A stretch of 64,000 bases of DNA from DASRDB01 sp035652815. Lineage in GTDB: Bacteria > Chloroflexota > Ktedonobacteria > Ktedonobacterales > Ktedonobacteraceae. The notes below the pieces were generated by a model. It made no database searches, was not told where the DNA came from, and worked only from the letters and a program-made list of their open reading frames with translations. Both the position numbers and the translations under genes were made by a program. Positions 35,004 through 44,672 of the stretch are shown here, piece after piece (the first letter of the stretch is position 1; each line of letters begins with the position of its first letter). The DNA lies in NCBI GenBank assembly GCA_035652815.1, contig DASRDB010000018.1:62001-126000 (forward strand), read 5' to 3'.

Positions 35004-37715
35004 TTATCCTCCCAATTCAGCGCGGCGCGCCTTCAATTTGCCGACGCGCTCTTCCTGGGTCGCCAGTTTCTCGCGCTCTTTTTCGACAACATCGGGGCGA
35101 GCCTTTGTCACAAAGGCTTCGTTTGACAGTTTAGCCTGAAGGCGGGCGATCTCCTGCTGGGCCTGCGCAATCTCCTTGTCGAGCCGCCCAAGCTCCTTCA
35201 CGATATCGATCATGCCAGCCAGGGGCAGGTAGATTTCGACCGGCCCGGCCAGCATACCCATCGCCTGCTCTGGCTTCTGATCCAGCGCGATGTGCAACTG
35301 GGGTTGCTCAGTGCGCGCCAGGAACTCAATCAAAGGAGCCTGGGCCTGCAACATGCTGGTATTCTCGCCCGCGACCAGAATAACAGGCACGCGGCGGGCT
35401 GGCTCGACGTTCATCTGGTTGCGTGCATCGCGAATGCGCGTAATCACCTCTTGCAGCAGGCCAAATTCCTGTTCCGCGTTCTCATCGGTAGCGCGCTCGT
35501 TGGCATAGGGCCAGGGAGCGACGATTAGCGCGGGAGCAGGCCAGCGTTCCGTATTGGGCTGGCAGGTGCGGTAGAGATGCTGCCAGACCTCTTCCGTCAC
35601 GAAAGGCATGAAGGGGTGCAGCAGGCGCATGCTTTGATCCAGCACAGCGCGCAAGATGCTGGCCGTTGAATAGCGCAGCACCTCGTCACCCTGCATCTGC
35701 ACTTTGGAGATTTCCACGTACCAGTCGCAATAGTCTGACCAGAAGAATTCGTTGATCTGGCGTCCGGCCTCGCCAAGCTGGAATTCTTCAATCAGGCGCG
35801 TCACCTCTTTTGTCAGGTGCGCCATGCGGCTGAGAATCCAGCGGTCGGCCAGCGTCTGCGGCTGCACCTCGTCAATAGAGGGAACGCCACCACCCATTTC
35901 AGCCGTGGACATCAGCACGAAGCGCGAGGCGTTCCAGATTTTGTTGGCGAAGTTGCGATTGCCAATGATACGCTCCGGCACCAGCTTCATATCATTGCCG
36001 GGCGTGCTGCTGGTGGCGAGCGTGAAGCGCAGGGCATCGGTGCCGTATTGATCCATCACTTCGAGCGGATCAACCACGTTGTTCTTGGACTTGCTCATTT
36101 TCTCGCCTCTGGCATCGCGCACCAGGCCATGCAGGTAGATGGTATGGAACGGAATGGTGCCCAGAAAATGGATACCGGACATCGCCATACGCGCCACCCA
36201 GAAGAAGATGATGTCGTAGCCTGTCTCCATCACCGAGGTCGGATAATACCGCCCCAGATCAGCCGTGTTCTCCGGCCAGCCGAGCGTGCTGAAAGGCCAG
36301 AGCCACGAACTGAACCACGTATCCAGCACATCCTCATCCTGGCGAATGTTGTCGCTATCGCAGTGCGGGCAGGTGGTGATATCAACGCGGCTGACGGTCA
36401 TCTGGCCGCAGTTGTCGCAGTACCAGACTGGAATGCGATGGCCCCACCACAACTGGCGCGAGATACACCAGTCATGAATGTTCTCCAGCCAGTCCATGTA
36501 GGTCTTATTGAACCGCTCCGGCACAATCTTCATCTGCCCATACTTCACCGCGCCCATCGCAGGCGTAGCCAACGGCGTCATCTTGACGAACCACTGTTTC
36601 GAGATAAGCGGCTCGATCACCGTATCACAACGCTGACAATGGCCTAACGGAATGGTGTAATCCTCGACTTTGACGAGCAAGCCCAGGCGCTGGAATTCGT
36701 CCACCACGCCCTGGCGCGCTTCGTAGCGGTCCTGTCCGGCGAATGGCCCGGCCTCTTCAGTCATCTTCGCGTCAAAGCCGATGACCTGCACGCGGGGCAG
36801 GTTATGGCGAATACCAATCTCGAAGTCGGTCGGGTCATGCGCAGGCGTCACCTTGACCGCGCCCGTACCAAATCTCGCATCAACCACCTCGTCGGCGACA
36901 ATCGGTATCTCGCGCCCAATGATGGGCAGAATAGCGATGCGCCCCACGATGTCCTTATAGCGCGCATCTTTGGGATTGACCGCGACGGCAGTATCGCCCA
37001 GGATGGTCTCCGGGCGCGTCGTGGCAACGCTGATATATTCGGTCGGGTCATTCTCATGCCCTGGCAAAGGCTGCAAGGGATAGCGTACAAAGTACAGTTT
37101 GCCCGGCGTCTCCACGTGATTGACTTCCAGGTCCGAAAGCGCGCTCATGCAGCGCGGACACCAGTTAATGATGCGCTCGCCGCGATAGATCAGCCCTTCC
37201 TCATAGAGACGCACGAAGACCTCGCGCACCGCCTTTGAAAGCCCCTCATCCAGCGTAAACCGCTCGCGTGACCAGTCGCAAGAGGCACCCAGGCGGCGAT
37301 GCTGGTCCTGAATGCGATGCTTATACTGGCGCACCCACTCCCAGACGCGCTCTAAAAAGGCCTCGCGTCCCAGTTCATGGCGGTTCGTTCCTTCTTTCGC
37401 CAGTTGCCGCTCGACGACGGTCTGCGTGGCGATACCTGCATGGTCTTCCCCAGGCACCCACAGCGTATCATCGCCCTTCATACGGTGATAGCGAATAAGG
37501 ATATCTTCAATGGTTGCGGTGATGGCGTGGCCCAGGTGCAGCGCGCCCGTCACATTGGGCGGCGGCATACTGATAACAAAGGTTGGCTTGCGGGTATCGC
37601 CGCTCGGTTTAAAAAAGCCGTTCTCTTCCCAGAAGCGATACCATTTGCCTTCCACGGCCTGCGGCTCATACGCTTTCGGCAATGCCGCGATAGCCTGTTT
37701 GTCCTGCTCAATCAT
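35004..37715 (-). CDS. valS: Valyl-tRNA synthetase
   Basis: 903 residues, typical length. Class I aminoacyl-tRNA synthetase charging tRNA-Val. The HIGH-type motif is in TGALHLGHAIT (about 56-66), the KMSKS motif at 539-543 (KMSKSKNN), and the editing domain includes ATTRPETILGDTAVAV. A zinc-type cluster CDNCGQMTVSRVDITTCPHC is present. The C-terminal 60 residues form the Val-arm coiled coil (RLDKEIAQAQQEIARLQAKL). GGGGAGAG precedes the ATG. The leader contains a T-box (37823-38060) and, between it and the start, a family C repeat. Confidence 0.98.
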   Translation of the reverse strand: MIEQDKQAIAALPKAYEPQAVEGKWYRFWEENGFFKPSGDTRKPTFVISMPPPNVTGALHLGHAITATIEDILIRYHRMKGDDTLWVPGEDHAGIATQTVVERQLAKEGTNRHELGREAFLERVWEWVRQYKHRIQDQHRRLGASCDWSRERFTLDEGLSKAVREVFVRLYEEGLIYRGERIINWCPRCMSALSDLEVNHVETPGKLYFVRYPLQPLPGHENDPTEYISVATTRPETILGDTAVAVNPKDARYKDIVGRIAILPIIGREIPIVADEVVDARFGTGAVKVTPAHDPTDFEIGIRHNLPRVQVIGFDAKMTEEAGPFAGQDRYEARQGVVDEFQRLGLLVKVEDYTIPLGHCQRCDTVIEPLISKQWFVKMTPLATPAMGAVKYGQMKIVPERFNKTYMDWLENIHDWCISRQLWWGHRIPVWYCDNCGQMTVSRVDITTCPHCDSDNIRQDEDVLDTWFSSWLWPFSTLGWPENTADLGRYYPTSVMETGYDIIFFWVARMAMSGIHFLGTIPFHTIYLHGLVRDARGEKMSKSKNNVVDPLEVMDQYGTDALRFTLATSSTPGNDMKLVPERIIGNRNFANKIWNASRFVLMSTAEMGGGVPSIDEVQPQTLADRWILSRMAHLTKEVTRLIEEFQLGEAGRQINEFFWSDYCDWYVEISKVQMQGDEVLRYSTASILRAVLDQSMRLLHPFMPFVTEEVWQHLYRTCQPNTERWPAPALIVAPWPYANERATDENAEQEFGLLQEVITRIRDARNQMNVEPARRVPVILVAGENTSMLQAQAPLIEFLARTEQPQLHIALDQKPEQAMGMLAGPVEIYLPLAGMIDIVKELGRLDKEIAQAQQEIARLQAKLSNEAFVTKARPDVVEKEREKLATQEERVGKLKARRAELGG

Positions 37716-37734
37716 ATCTATTTCTCTCCCCTAT

Positions 37735-37813
37735 CTGTAGGGACGCGATGAATCGCGTCCAGCCTCTCGTGTACGTTCAGGGCAGGTGGACGCGATGAAT
37801 CGCGTCCCTACAG
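37735..37813. repeat. Family C palindromic repeat, copy 2, inside the valS leader
   Basis: CTGTAGGGACGCGATGAATC and complement. It lies between the T-box terminator and the valS ribosome site, so it is transcribed whenever the T-box reads through. Confidence 0.92.
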
Positions 37814-37822
37814 AACACATAT

Positions 37823-38060
37823 AAAAAAGCCCTGCCTCGTCAAGGACGAGAGAGGGCCTATTAGTTCTCGTGGTACCACCTTGCTTCGATCAATCACGAA
37901 GATTGATCCTCACAACGCGCTTTAACGGGCGCACCCGTCATGGTTTCGAGACTCCCAGGCGACCTTCAGCGTACCTTTTCCGGGGAAGACTTGCAGCCTA
38001 CCGATCTTCCCTCTCTGCGCGGAGTATACGCTTACTCTTCCTGCTCAACGTCCATATAGA
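37823..38060 (-). promoter_or_regulatory. T-box leader of valS (specifier GUC)
   Basis: The reverse strand holds the T-box sequence AAGGTGGTACCACG (37882-37869), then a terminator GGGC...GCCC with inner GACGAG/CTCGTC and a run of six T (37828-37823). Stem I is formed by AGCGTA/TACGCT and the distal hairpin GGGAAGA/TCTTCCC with a GGTAGGCTGCAAG loop. After TACGCT the specifier loop reads GAAGGTCGCC, giving GUC (Val) at 37963-37961. Uncharged tRNA-Val should stabilise the antiterminator and allow valS expression. Confidence 0.96.
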
Positions 38061-38118
38061 GTTTTCGTTGGTTATAGTTTAGGGGGTATTGGGGGGATTG
38101 TCAAGCAACTCTTTCTTA

Positions 38119-38186
38119 GATGAACATAAAGTTTTATATAGTGTGGTGGGTGTATCCACCACACTATATAAAACTTTATGTTCATC
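38119..38186. terminator. 31-bp perfect palindrome after the DUF4012 gene
   Basis: Arms GATGAACATAAAGTTTTATA continuing to TAGTGTGGTGG, loop GTGTAT. AT-rich outside, GC-rich tip. It sits 15 nt past the stop of the DUF4012 gene and just upstream of the valS leader, so it probably insulates the two. There is no clear T run, so termination is inferred. Confidence 0.65.
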
Positions 38187-38200
38187 CTCTTTTATTCCAC

Positions 38201-41200
38201 TTAACTCTTCTTCACAGGCAGTGGAGCCAGCGAGAAAAGGCGGTCCGCGATCAAATCTCCAGCGAAATGATAGGGCTTGATGCCTTTCAGGGCGCTGGTA
38301 TCGATGGTGATATCGACGGTCGGGATCAGGCCGCCCTGTTTTTGTACCAGGATGGAGTAGGGAGACTGGCCAGCCGTGTGTTTAACCGCGTGGGGCACGT
38401 ACCACGAGAGGGTGATCGTGGAGATGCAGTTCTTTGGCGTCTCGGTCATACCACCCCACATGGCTCGTCCGGGCAGGTCGCTGGTCATGGCGGTGGGAGC
38501 GCCCAGCTTATCGACCGGCCAGGGAACAAAGCCCTTGCCAGGGACAAAGCTATTGGGGCCGGTCAACTGGTAATTCCCATCAGGACAGTAGCGGGCGTCA
38601 CTTGGGAAGTAATGCGCGTACTGGCTGCAGCCTGTTGGCGGGGTTGGAGTTGGGCCTGCGCCTGTCCCAGTAGTAGTTTTGGTTGATGGTGGAACACAGA
38701 GCGGCTTGCCTGTGTCGAAGCCATCACCAGAGATAAACTGAGCATTGGCGGGCGCATAGACGCGAATGTAGTCAACATAGGTGTCCTGGCCGTAGACCGG
38801 GCCTTTTTGCTGGTAATCTAGCGTAATAGTCAGGTTATGGGTCGCGCCGCCCTGGGCATCCAGCACCACATCGTCTTTGAAGGTGGAATGCACGTACTGG
38901 CTGGCCTTGCTGATGCTGATGTTGGCCTGCACCACCATGAAACCATCCGTTTTGGTGAAGGTATCCATCGCGCCGCTATAGCCGTGATCTACCAGCCAGC
39001 CTTCAGCCTGCGGGTTGTTGAAGTAGATCTCCAGGTCGCGGGACTGAATATCCTTGATGGCCAGTTTGCTGATATCGATCAATTGTTTGATCCTGGCATG
39101 GCGCACGCGCTCAAGCAGCAGCTTGCCCAGCAGGTTGGTAAAGGTTTTGCGCGTGGCAGCATTGTTGGTGCCGCTCTTTTGCCGCTGGACAGCAATTGCT
39201 TGCTGGTTCTGTTGATAATAGTGCAGCTTATCTTCCAGGTTCTGAGCGGTAATCGTCTCGTTGTACTGCGCTACCTGAATTGGGCCAAGTACCTGCAAGA
39301 CATGTTCGATCAAAATGGGCGTGAAGGCGATATCGCCATCGACGGGACCGCCGCCCTCTTCCTGGAAGACCTGCATGGCGAGGCGAGCGGTGGTTGGAAA
39401 ATCGCCGGACAGATTGGCGTCGCGCAGGCCCCAGTTGCCGAACTTCATCCACATGCTATATTGTGGCGGTGCCTGTCGCCCCAGCTCCACGCCATTTTCA
39501 GCGTAGTCAAGCTCGGTTACATCGCGCAGGCTGAACTGACCGACGCGCCCACCGTCGATTGTCAGGATACCGTATTGCCCGGTAAAGCCGCCACCGGGAC
39601 GCAATTCGGCGCGGTCCATCGTCTGGACTAAGAAACGCCTGGGTTGACCCACGCCCAGCAGCCATGACACAACGCCGACCAGCCCCTGCGCCTGCTGAAT
39701 ATAGCTTTCGGCCTTTGGCAACAGAGCGAGCGCGGAAACAAGTTGTTTTTTCTGCGAATCGCTGATGGGCAGCGCATTGACCGAGACTCCGTTCATCTGA
39801 TTGCGCACATCGCCGATGTAGTAGAGCGCATGAGTCAGCGTGCCTTCGATAGTGGTGATATCATCGGGGGTCAGCAGGGGTTTGCTGGAACCAGAGGCCA
39901 GTGGCGAACCATGCACGATATTCGCGCCCAATTGCGCCACATGGATCAATTCACCGCCCATCTGGGAGACATCAATGCCTACCTGCACAAGCCGCCGCGC
40001 CATATCCAGCTTATCTGAGTACTGGGGCGCGAACTGGTTGACAATCGACTGGATATCGGGACGATTCACCAGTTGCAGCAACTGCTCAAAATCGCTTTTC
40101 GCCTGCGTGAAATCGCTGTTCGCTGTTCCCAGTTTGGTTGGATCGAGCGCCGCCGTAGGGTCGCTTTTAGCGCTCGAAAAAAGGTCCTTGACGTTGAGCA
40201 GGTGGTCTACTCCGTCCATCGCCACGCCTTTTATTGAGGTATAGGCGTTATAAGCGGCAAGCCCGGCGAATAGTGGAATAGATAGACCCAGGAGAATCAC
40301 CAGGACGACGATAATGCTGACAATCTTGCGTATCCGCTTCTGTTTGTTCGTTCGGGCATCGCGCTCCCAGCGCTTGCGTATGGCGCGATGCGCCGACGTA
40401 TTTCTTTTACCGGCAAAGCTGTATGGATTGGCCATTTTATCTGTATCGCCTTTACCATGCTTGCTTACAGCCATCACTTCAACAGCTTCGTCGTCGTGTT
40501 CGACCGGTACTAAATCCTCCATGAACGGAGTTGACTGCTCGCCTTCGTCATTCTCCTCAACTGGCAAAGTCTCGGCTGCAGGCAACTCTTCAGCGCCATC
40601 TTCGGACGCTGGCAAGGTCTCCAGAGAATCGTTTTGCGAGGCTGTTTCTGTCTCCTTTTCAAAGGGAGTGGAAGATTCTTCTACTATGTCAGGAATAGCT
40701 ATATCCCCGGCAGCATCTTCAACCGCCGAAGCGCCTGCCTCGTCCTGCTCTCCAGGTTCAAGAACTGTGGGGGCAACAACGCCTGCTATCGGTGGCTCAA
40801 GCGTTACAGTTTTATTTTGCTCCTCACCAGCATCCTCTGTTGTATCTGGCTGCGCCTCTTCTAAATTGATGTCAGGAATATCTACAGTTTGCTCTTCCTC
40901 AAGAGCCGTTTCGTCCTGCGGCATGTCTGAGGAGAGAGGGCCTACCTTATCCTGTTCATCGACGGCGGTTATCTGGGGAGCCTGTTCTCCGGTGGGGGAC
41001 GCGATGAATCGCGTCCCTACAGAGGCATCGCCGTTTATCTGGTTGGCTTCCTCACCCAATTGGGCTTCAGATGCGAGCGCATCCCCCGTTTGCTCTTCCA
41101 TAAATGGGGGAATGGGCGTGTCTTGAATAGAGGATTGGGTGGGCGGTGTGTGATCGGCTACCTCGACACCTGGAACCAGAGCGCGATAGCCCCACACATT

Positions 41201-41449
41201 CCCATCTTCATGACGCATTAAACACTTTTGCGCAAGCTCTTCCAAATCCTTTACTGGAAAAATCTGGTAGCGCTGCGCAATCTGCTCAAGAGAAGCATCT
41301 GAGGTAAAATACTCCCGAATCGCTTTCTTACGCTTATAATAACGCTTCCTTTTACGAGAGTTCAGGCGATAAACATCATCCTCTTTCCAGGAGGAGATAT
41401 CTTGTTTGCGTGTAACTGCCGGAGAAATATCCATATGAACGCCGGACAC
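38201..41449 (-). CDS. DUF4012 membrane protein with long acidic cytoplasmic region
   Basis: 1082 residues from GTG 41449, chosen because GGAGGT lies 5 nt upstream (in-frame ATG 41434 has none). Order: basic HTH-like segment about 15-80 (KKAIREYFTSDASLEQIAQRYQI), an acidic low-complexity stretch about 85-330, a basic patch, one membrane helix (VSIIVVLVILLGLSIPLFAGL), then a large extracellular part with the DUF4012 signature DRAELRPGGGFTGQYGIL. Near the end is a Pro/Thr-rich linker (GAGPTPTPPTG). DUF4012 proteins are found in Gram-positives and Chloroflexota, often near polysaccharide genes; function unknown. A family C repeat is inserted in the acidic part and read as GDASVGTRFIASP. Confidence 0.88.
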   Translation of the reverse strand: MSGVHMDISPAVTRKQDISSWKEDDVYRLNSRKRKRYYKRKKAIREYFTSDASLEQIAQRYQIFPVKDLEELAQKCLMRHEDGNVWGYRALVPGVEVADHTPPTQSSIQDTPIPPFMEEQTGDALASEAQLGEEANQINGDASVGTRFIASPTGEQAPQITAVDEQDKVGPLSSDMPQDETALEEEQTVDIPDINLEEAQPDTTEDAGEEQNKTVTLEPPIAGVVAPTVLEPGEQDEAGASAVEDAAGDIAIPDIVEESSTPFEKETETASQNDSLETLPASEDGAEELPAAETLPVEENDEGEQSTPFMEDLVPVEHDDEAVEVMAVSKHGKGDTDKMANPYSFAGKRNTSAHRAIRKRWERDARTNKQKRIRKIVSIIVVLVILLGLSIPLFAGLAAYNAYTSIKGVAMDGVDHLLNVKDLFSSAKSDPTAALDPTKLGTANSDFTQAKSDFEQLLQLVNRPDIQSIVNQFAPQYSDKLDMARRLVQVGIDVSQMGGELIHVAQLGANIVHGSPLASGSSKPLLTPDDITTIEGTLTHALYYIGDVRNQMNGVSVNALPISDSQKKQLVSALALLPKAESYIQQAQGLVGVVSWLLGVGQPRRFLVQTMDRAELRPGGGFTGQYGILTIDGGRVGQFSLRDVTELDYAENGVELGRQAPPQYSMWMKFGNWGLRDANLSGDFPTTARLAMQVFQEEGGGPVDGDIAFTPILIEHVLQVLGPIQVAQYNETITAQNLEDKLHYYQQNQQAIAVQRQKSGTNNAATRKTFTNLLGKLLLERVRHARIKQLIDISKLAIKDIQSRDLEIYFNNPQAEGWLVDHGYSGAMDTFTKTDGFMVVQANISISKASQYVHSTFKDDVVLDAQGGATHNLTITLDYQQKGPVYGQDTYVDYIRVYAPANAQFISGDGFDTGKPLCVPPSTKTTTGTGAGPTPTPPTGCSQYAHYFPSDARYCPDGNYQLTGPNSFVPGKGFVPWPVDKLGAPTAMTSDLPGRAMWGGMTETPKNCISTITLSWYVPHAVKHTAGQSPYSILVQKQGGLIPTVDITIDTSALKGIKPYHFAGDLIADRLFSLAPLPVKKS
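40997..41022. repeat. Family C arm within the DUF4012 coding sequence
   Basis: GGACGCGATGAATCGCGTCC followed by CTACAG, identical to intergenic copies, is read in frame in the acidic linker of the DUF4012 protein. Confidence 0.92.
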
Positions 41450-41964
41450 AGTACACCTCCATAATAGCTTTACGCTTAAGAATATGAATGTTAATATAGC
41501 CCCACGTCTTCCACATGTCACTTAAGAGTTCTAGAGAATAGAAAAGCTGCCCCCTATACAGGTTGTATGCTAGCCTGTAGCATTGTCAAGTGAACAATAT
41601 ACATCAATTTTGTGCTAAAAATGGTTCCTGGAACGAGGGCGTGCATATCAACTTTTTCGTCCTCCTCGCGAACAATGTTGCCTCCACAGGTGGAGTACGC
41701 TGAGGACGAAAATACTACCTCTCTTCCTAGAATACAGGACGTTCAAAGAAGTGTTTTCGTTGCACCCTTACACTCAGGTATTTCTATTCATCTATGTATA
41801 GTATCGTTTCTAGGAGCATTTACTAACATGCAATAGCCCCATTTCTTATGAGGCAATGAACTGGAATAAGAAAAAGTCGGCACGGACACGTCTCTTTTAT
41901 AAAACCCCTATCACATTTTCTTCGTACATGTTATGCTAACCTTGAGCAACTGAAGGGGACATAC
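41450..41964. other. Intergenic region between divergent genes
   Basis: 515 bp. It contains a hairpin: TTTTCGTCCTC (41654-41664) pairs with GAGGACGAAAA (41702-41712), enclosing an inner CTCCAC/GTGGAG stem. A 74-codon forward frame covers it but has no ribosome site and odd composition. The promoters of both flanking genes must lie here; TATGCT at about 41932 is a possible -10 for the ABC1 gene. Confidence 0.5.
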
Positions 41965-43650
41965 ATGCGTAGAAAAACGCCGAGAATAAATAGATTTTCA
42001 CAGATGGTGCGCTTCTTTAGAGTCTCGCGCCTGCTCTTGTGGACACTGTGGGTCATTTACCGCGAGCGGCGGCGAGTGATTCGCGCCCGTGAACGGGGCA
42101 ATTACGAAGTCCAGCCGGACGTCGAGGTATTGATAAACGTGCTTGTAGCCTTTCGCCACACGGCGGTAAAGCTGGGCGTCTTGATGATTAAGCTGGGTCA
42201 GTTCCTGAGTTCGCGTGCCGATTTACTGCCGGAACGGGCGCTAGAGGTACTCAGCGCTCTGCAGGATGAGGTGCCCCCCGAATCGTTCGACCATGTGGTC
42301 TCGGTGATCGAGTCGGAGTTGGGAAAGCCGGTTGAACAGGTCTTTAGCGTCGTGGAGCGCAAAGCAGCAGCAGCGGCTTCGCTTGGGCAGGTGCATAAAG
42401 CTGTGCTGGTGGCAACCGGCGAGGAAGTGGCGGTCAAAGTGCAGCGTCCCCATATCGAACAACTGGTGCGCAGCGACCTGAGTACCATCAAGTTCGTCAT
42501 CTGGATCATCAATCGCCTGGTTGATACACGCGAGTTCATCGATCTGATGGGCGTCTACCGGGAATTCAAACGCACCATCTACGAAGAAATCGACTATGTG
42601 ACCGAGGCGGCCAACGCCAGGCGCTTTAAGGAGATGTTCAAGGATGACCCGGCTATCTACATTCCCAGGGTCTACGAGGAATACACGACGCGCAGGGTAC
42701 TGGTGCTGGAATGGATCAATGGTATCAAAATCAACGATTACGCCGCGCTCGACGCGGCTGGCATCGACAAGCTTGAAGTAGCCAAACGCACAGTGCGGGC
42801 CTATTTCCACCAGTTTTTTGAGGCGGGCTTCTTTCACGCCGATCCGCATCCCGGCAACATCTTTATCAAAAAAGGGCCGCCAGAGGTTGGCCCAATCATC
42901 GAATTTGTGGATTTCGGCATGGTCGGCTCGCTCACCAGAAGCATGAAAAAGGCGCTGCGGGATCTCTTCGTCAGTTTCGTTCTGCGTGATTCGCGGGCGC
43001 TGGTTGACGCGCTGCGCCGCCTGGGCTTCATAGGCGAGGGAGCAAATCTGGTGGCTATCGAGCGCGGCCTCTCCATGATGCTCGATCAATACTACGGCAT
43101 GACACTGGGAGAGGCGCGCCAATTGGATATTCCAGAAGTGGGCGAGGACGTCGGCAGGTTGCTCTACGGCCAGCCATTTCATATTCCGGCACAATTCGCC
43201 TTCACCGGCAGGGCCGTCAGTACGCTGGTTGGAGTGGCGACAGGACTTGCGCCCGAGTTCAACTTCGTCGATGTCGCCACACCCTATGCGCGCCGCTTCC
43301 TGAATATCAACGCGCAGGGAGCCAGGCAAACGGTTGAGCAACTGGTGAGACAACTAACGGAGGCAGGCACCATCTTGATGCGCCTACCCCGTGAGGTAGA
43401 GCAACTGGTCAGCAAAATTGACGCCGGGCAGATCGAAGTCAAGGCCGACCTGGGATTACCTCACGCAAGAGGACGCGGCAGGCGAAGCCGGGGAGTGGGC
43501 GAAGGAATCGGCGGCATGGCCTCAACGGTGGCGTTCGCCGTTTCCCTCGGCGGCGGCATTCTCCTGACCAACGCCCACCAGGTCATGGCAGGCTGGTTCT
43601 TTATGGGTATGGCCGCGCTGATGGGATTACGGTTGTTAATCAGACGATAA
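41965..43650 (+). CDS. ABC1 (UbiB/AarF) family atypical kinase
   Basis: 561 residues with AAGGGGA 7 nt before the ATG. The ABC1 signature KxGQ motif is in LMIKLGQFLSSRADLLP; the Ala-rich nucleotide loop is AAAAASLGQVHKAVL, the invariant lysine VAVKVQRP, the catalytic loop FHADPHPGN and the metal aspartate FVDFGMVG. Two C-terminal helices (VAFAVSLGGGILLTN and MAGWFFMGMAALMGLRLL) anchor it in the membrane. Family members bind ADP/ATP and support quinone or isoprenoid lipid metabolism; the substrate here is unknown. It stands alone and converges on the MBL gene. Confidence 0.95.
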   Translation: MRRKTPRINRFSQMVRFFRVSRLLLWTLWVIYRERRRVIRARERGNYEVQPDVEVLINVLVAFRHTAVKLGVLMIKLGQFLSSRADLLPERALEVLSALQDEVPPESFDHVVSVIESELGKPVEQVFSVVERKAAAAASLGQVHKAVLVATGEEVAVKVQRPHIEQLVRSDLSTIKFVIWIINRLVDTREFIDLMGVYREFKRTIYEEIDYVTEAANARRFKEMFKDDPAIYIPRVYEEYTTRRVLVLEWINGIKINDYAALDAAGIDKLEVAKRTVRAYFHQFFEAGFFHADPHPGNIFIKKGPPEVGPIIEFVDFGMVGSLTRSMKKALRDLFVSFVLRDSRALVDALRRLGFIGEGANLVAIERGLSMMLDQYYGMTLGEARQLDIPEVGEDVGRLLYGQPFHIPAQFAFTGRAVSTLVGVATGLAPEFNFVDVATPYARRFLNINAQGARQTVEQLVRQLTEAGTILMRLPREVEQLVSKIDAGQIEVKADLGLPHARGRGRRSRGVGEGIGGMASTVAFAVSLGGGILLTNAHQVMAGWFFMGMAALMGLRLLIRR

Positions 43651-43665
43651 ACGCAGGGGCATTTA

Positions 43666-44475
43666 TCACGCCGTTGGTTCCACCAGCGCCCAGCCGTTTT
43701 CGCCAATGCGCTCTACCAATCCCTCTTTTTCGAGTTTGAGCAGCGTGGCCTGAACCGTCCATTCAGCAATGGGATGCAATTGCGGATTCACATCCGTGTA
43801 GATGCGCGGGACGATCTCGGGGATGGTTACGCCGCGTGGCAATACTTCCAGGGCCTGCAAGAGCTGCTGCTCGCGCAACTGGCGATGGGTGATATACTCG
43901 GCGATTTTCGCCTGCGCGTCGGAGATGTTTGGTCCATGTCCGGGCACGATTTCGGCAATTTCCAGCTGCTGCAAGCGCTGCAAGGATTGCATGTAATCCA
44001 GCATATCGCCATCGGGCGGCGCTATGACATTGGTGGTGATGCCGGAGATCATATCGCCTGCGAAGAGAATACGCTGCTTCTCAAGGTAATAGCACAGGTG
44101 ATCGAAGCGATGCCCGGGCGTATGAACGGCGCGCAGCACATCATCCCCCGCCGGAAAGGTTGCGCCATCTGCGACCTCTTCATCCGCGATAGGTACGCCC
44201 TCGCGGCTATAGGCATAAATTGGTACGCGCAGCCGCTCGCGCAGTGCCCCGGCTCCGCCAATATGATCGGGATGCCCATGTGTGATAAAAATGCGCCGGA
44301 TGCCACCACGCTGCTCTCCCGCCTGTATCAGGGCATTCAAATAGTCCTCTTCATCCACAGCAGGGTCGATGACATACGCGCCACCGTCATTGCCATTAAG
44401 AATAATGGTATTGGTACCCGGCCCGGTCATGATCGAAGGATTAGGGGCCAGGAGAATTGTATAGGATTGTGACAT
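43666..44475 (-). CDS. MBL-fold hydrolase, LACTB2-like
   Basis: 269 residues from ATG 44475, with ATGAGGTAA upstream; the open frame further 5' is family B repeat sequence. The metal motif HxHxDH is THGHPDHIGG, followed by VHTPGHRFDHLCYY, LFAGDMISG and IVPGHGPNI. The C-terminal winged-helix-like tail (about 200-269) is typical of LACTB2-type proteins, some of which are endoribonucleases. Hydrolysis of an ester, thioester or phosphodiester is expected. Confidence 0.92.
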   Translation of the reverse strand: MSQSYTILLAPNPSIMTGPGTNTIILNGNDGGAYVIDPAVDEEDYLNALIQAGEQRGGIRRIFITHGHPDHIGGAGALRERLRVPIYAYSREGVPIADEEVADGATFPAGDDVLRAVHTPGHRFDHLCYYLEKQRILFAGDMISGITTNVIAPPDGDMLDYMQSLQRLQQLEIAEIVPGHGPNISDAQAKIAEYITHRQLREQQLLQALEVLPRGVTIPEIVPRIYTDVNPQLHPIAEWTVQATLLKLEKEGLVERIGENGWALVEPTA

Positions 44476-44504
44476 GGTATTTACCTCATTTGCCGCGTTA
44501 CATA

Positions 44505-44592
44505 GAGAGAACGGAAGCCACCCGCAAGGGGATGGCTCTACAGGGAGAACACAGTGTAGAGCCATCCCCTTGCGGGTGGCTTTCGTTCTCTG
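44505..44592. repeat. Family B palindromic repeat, copy 3
   Basis: GAACGGAAGCCACCCGCAAG and complement, inner GGCTCTAC/GTAGAGCC. It lies between the MBL and NUDIX genes, which face the same way. Confidence 0.92.
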
Positions 44593-44672
44593 TGTCTTCC
44601 GGCCTCACGTTTCTCCCACGTCGATTGTACAAATGTGATCCGCACCTCGCGGGCGATTCCAAAGTTCGGCAT

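Noticed and set aside
41612..41836. 74-codon forward frame in the gap before the ABC1 gene
   Set aside because: No ribosome site, no recognisable fold, and it covers a hairpin; treated as non-coding.
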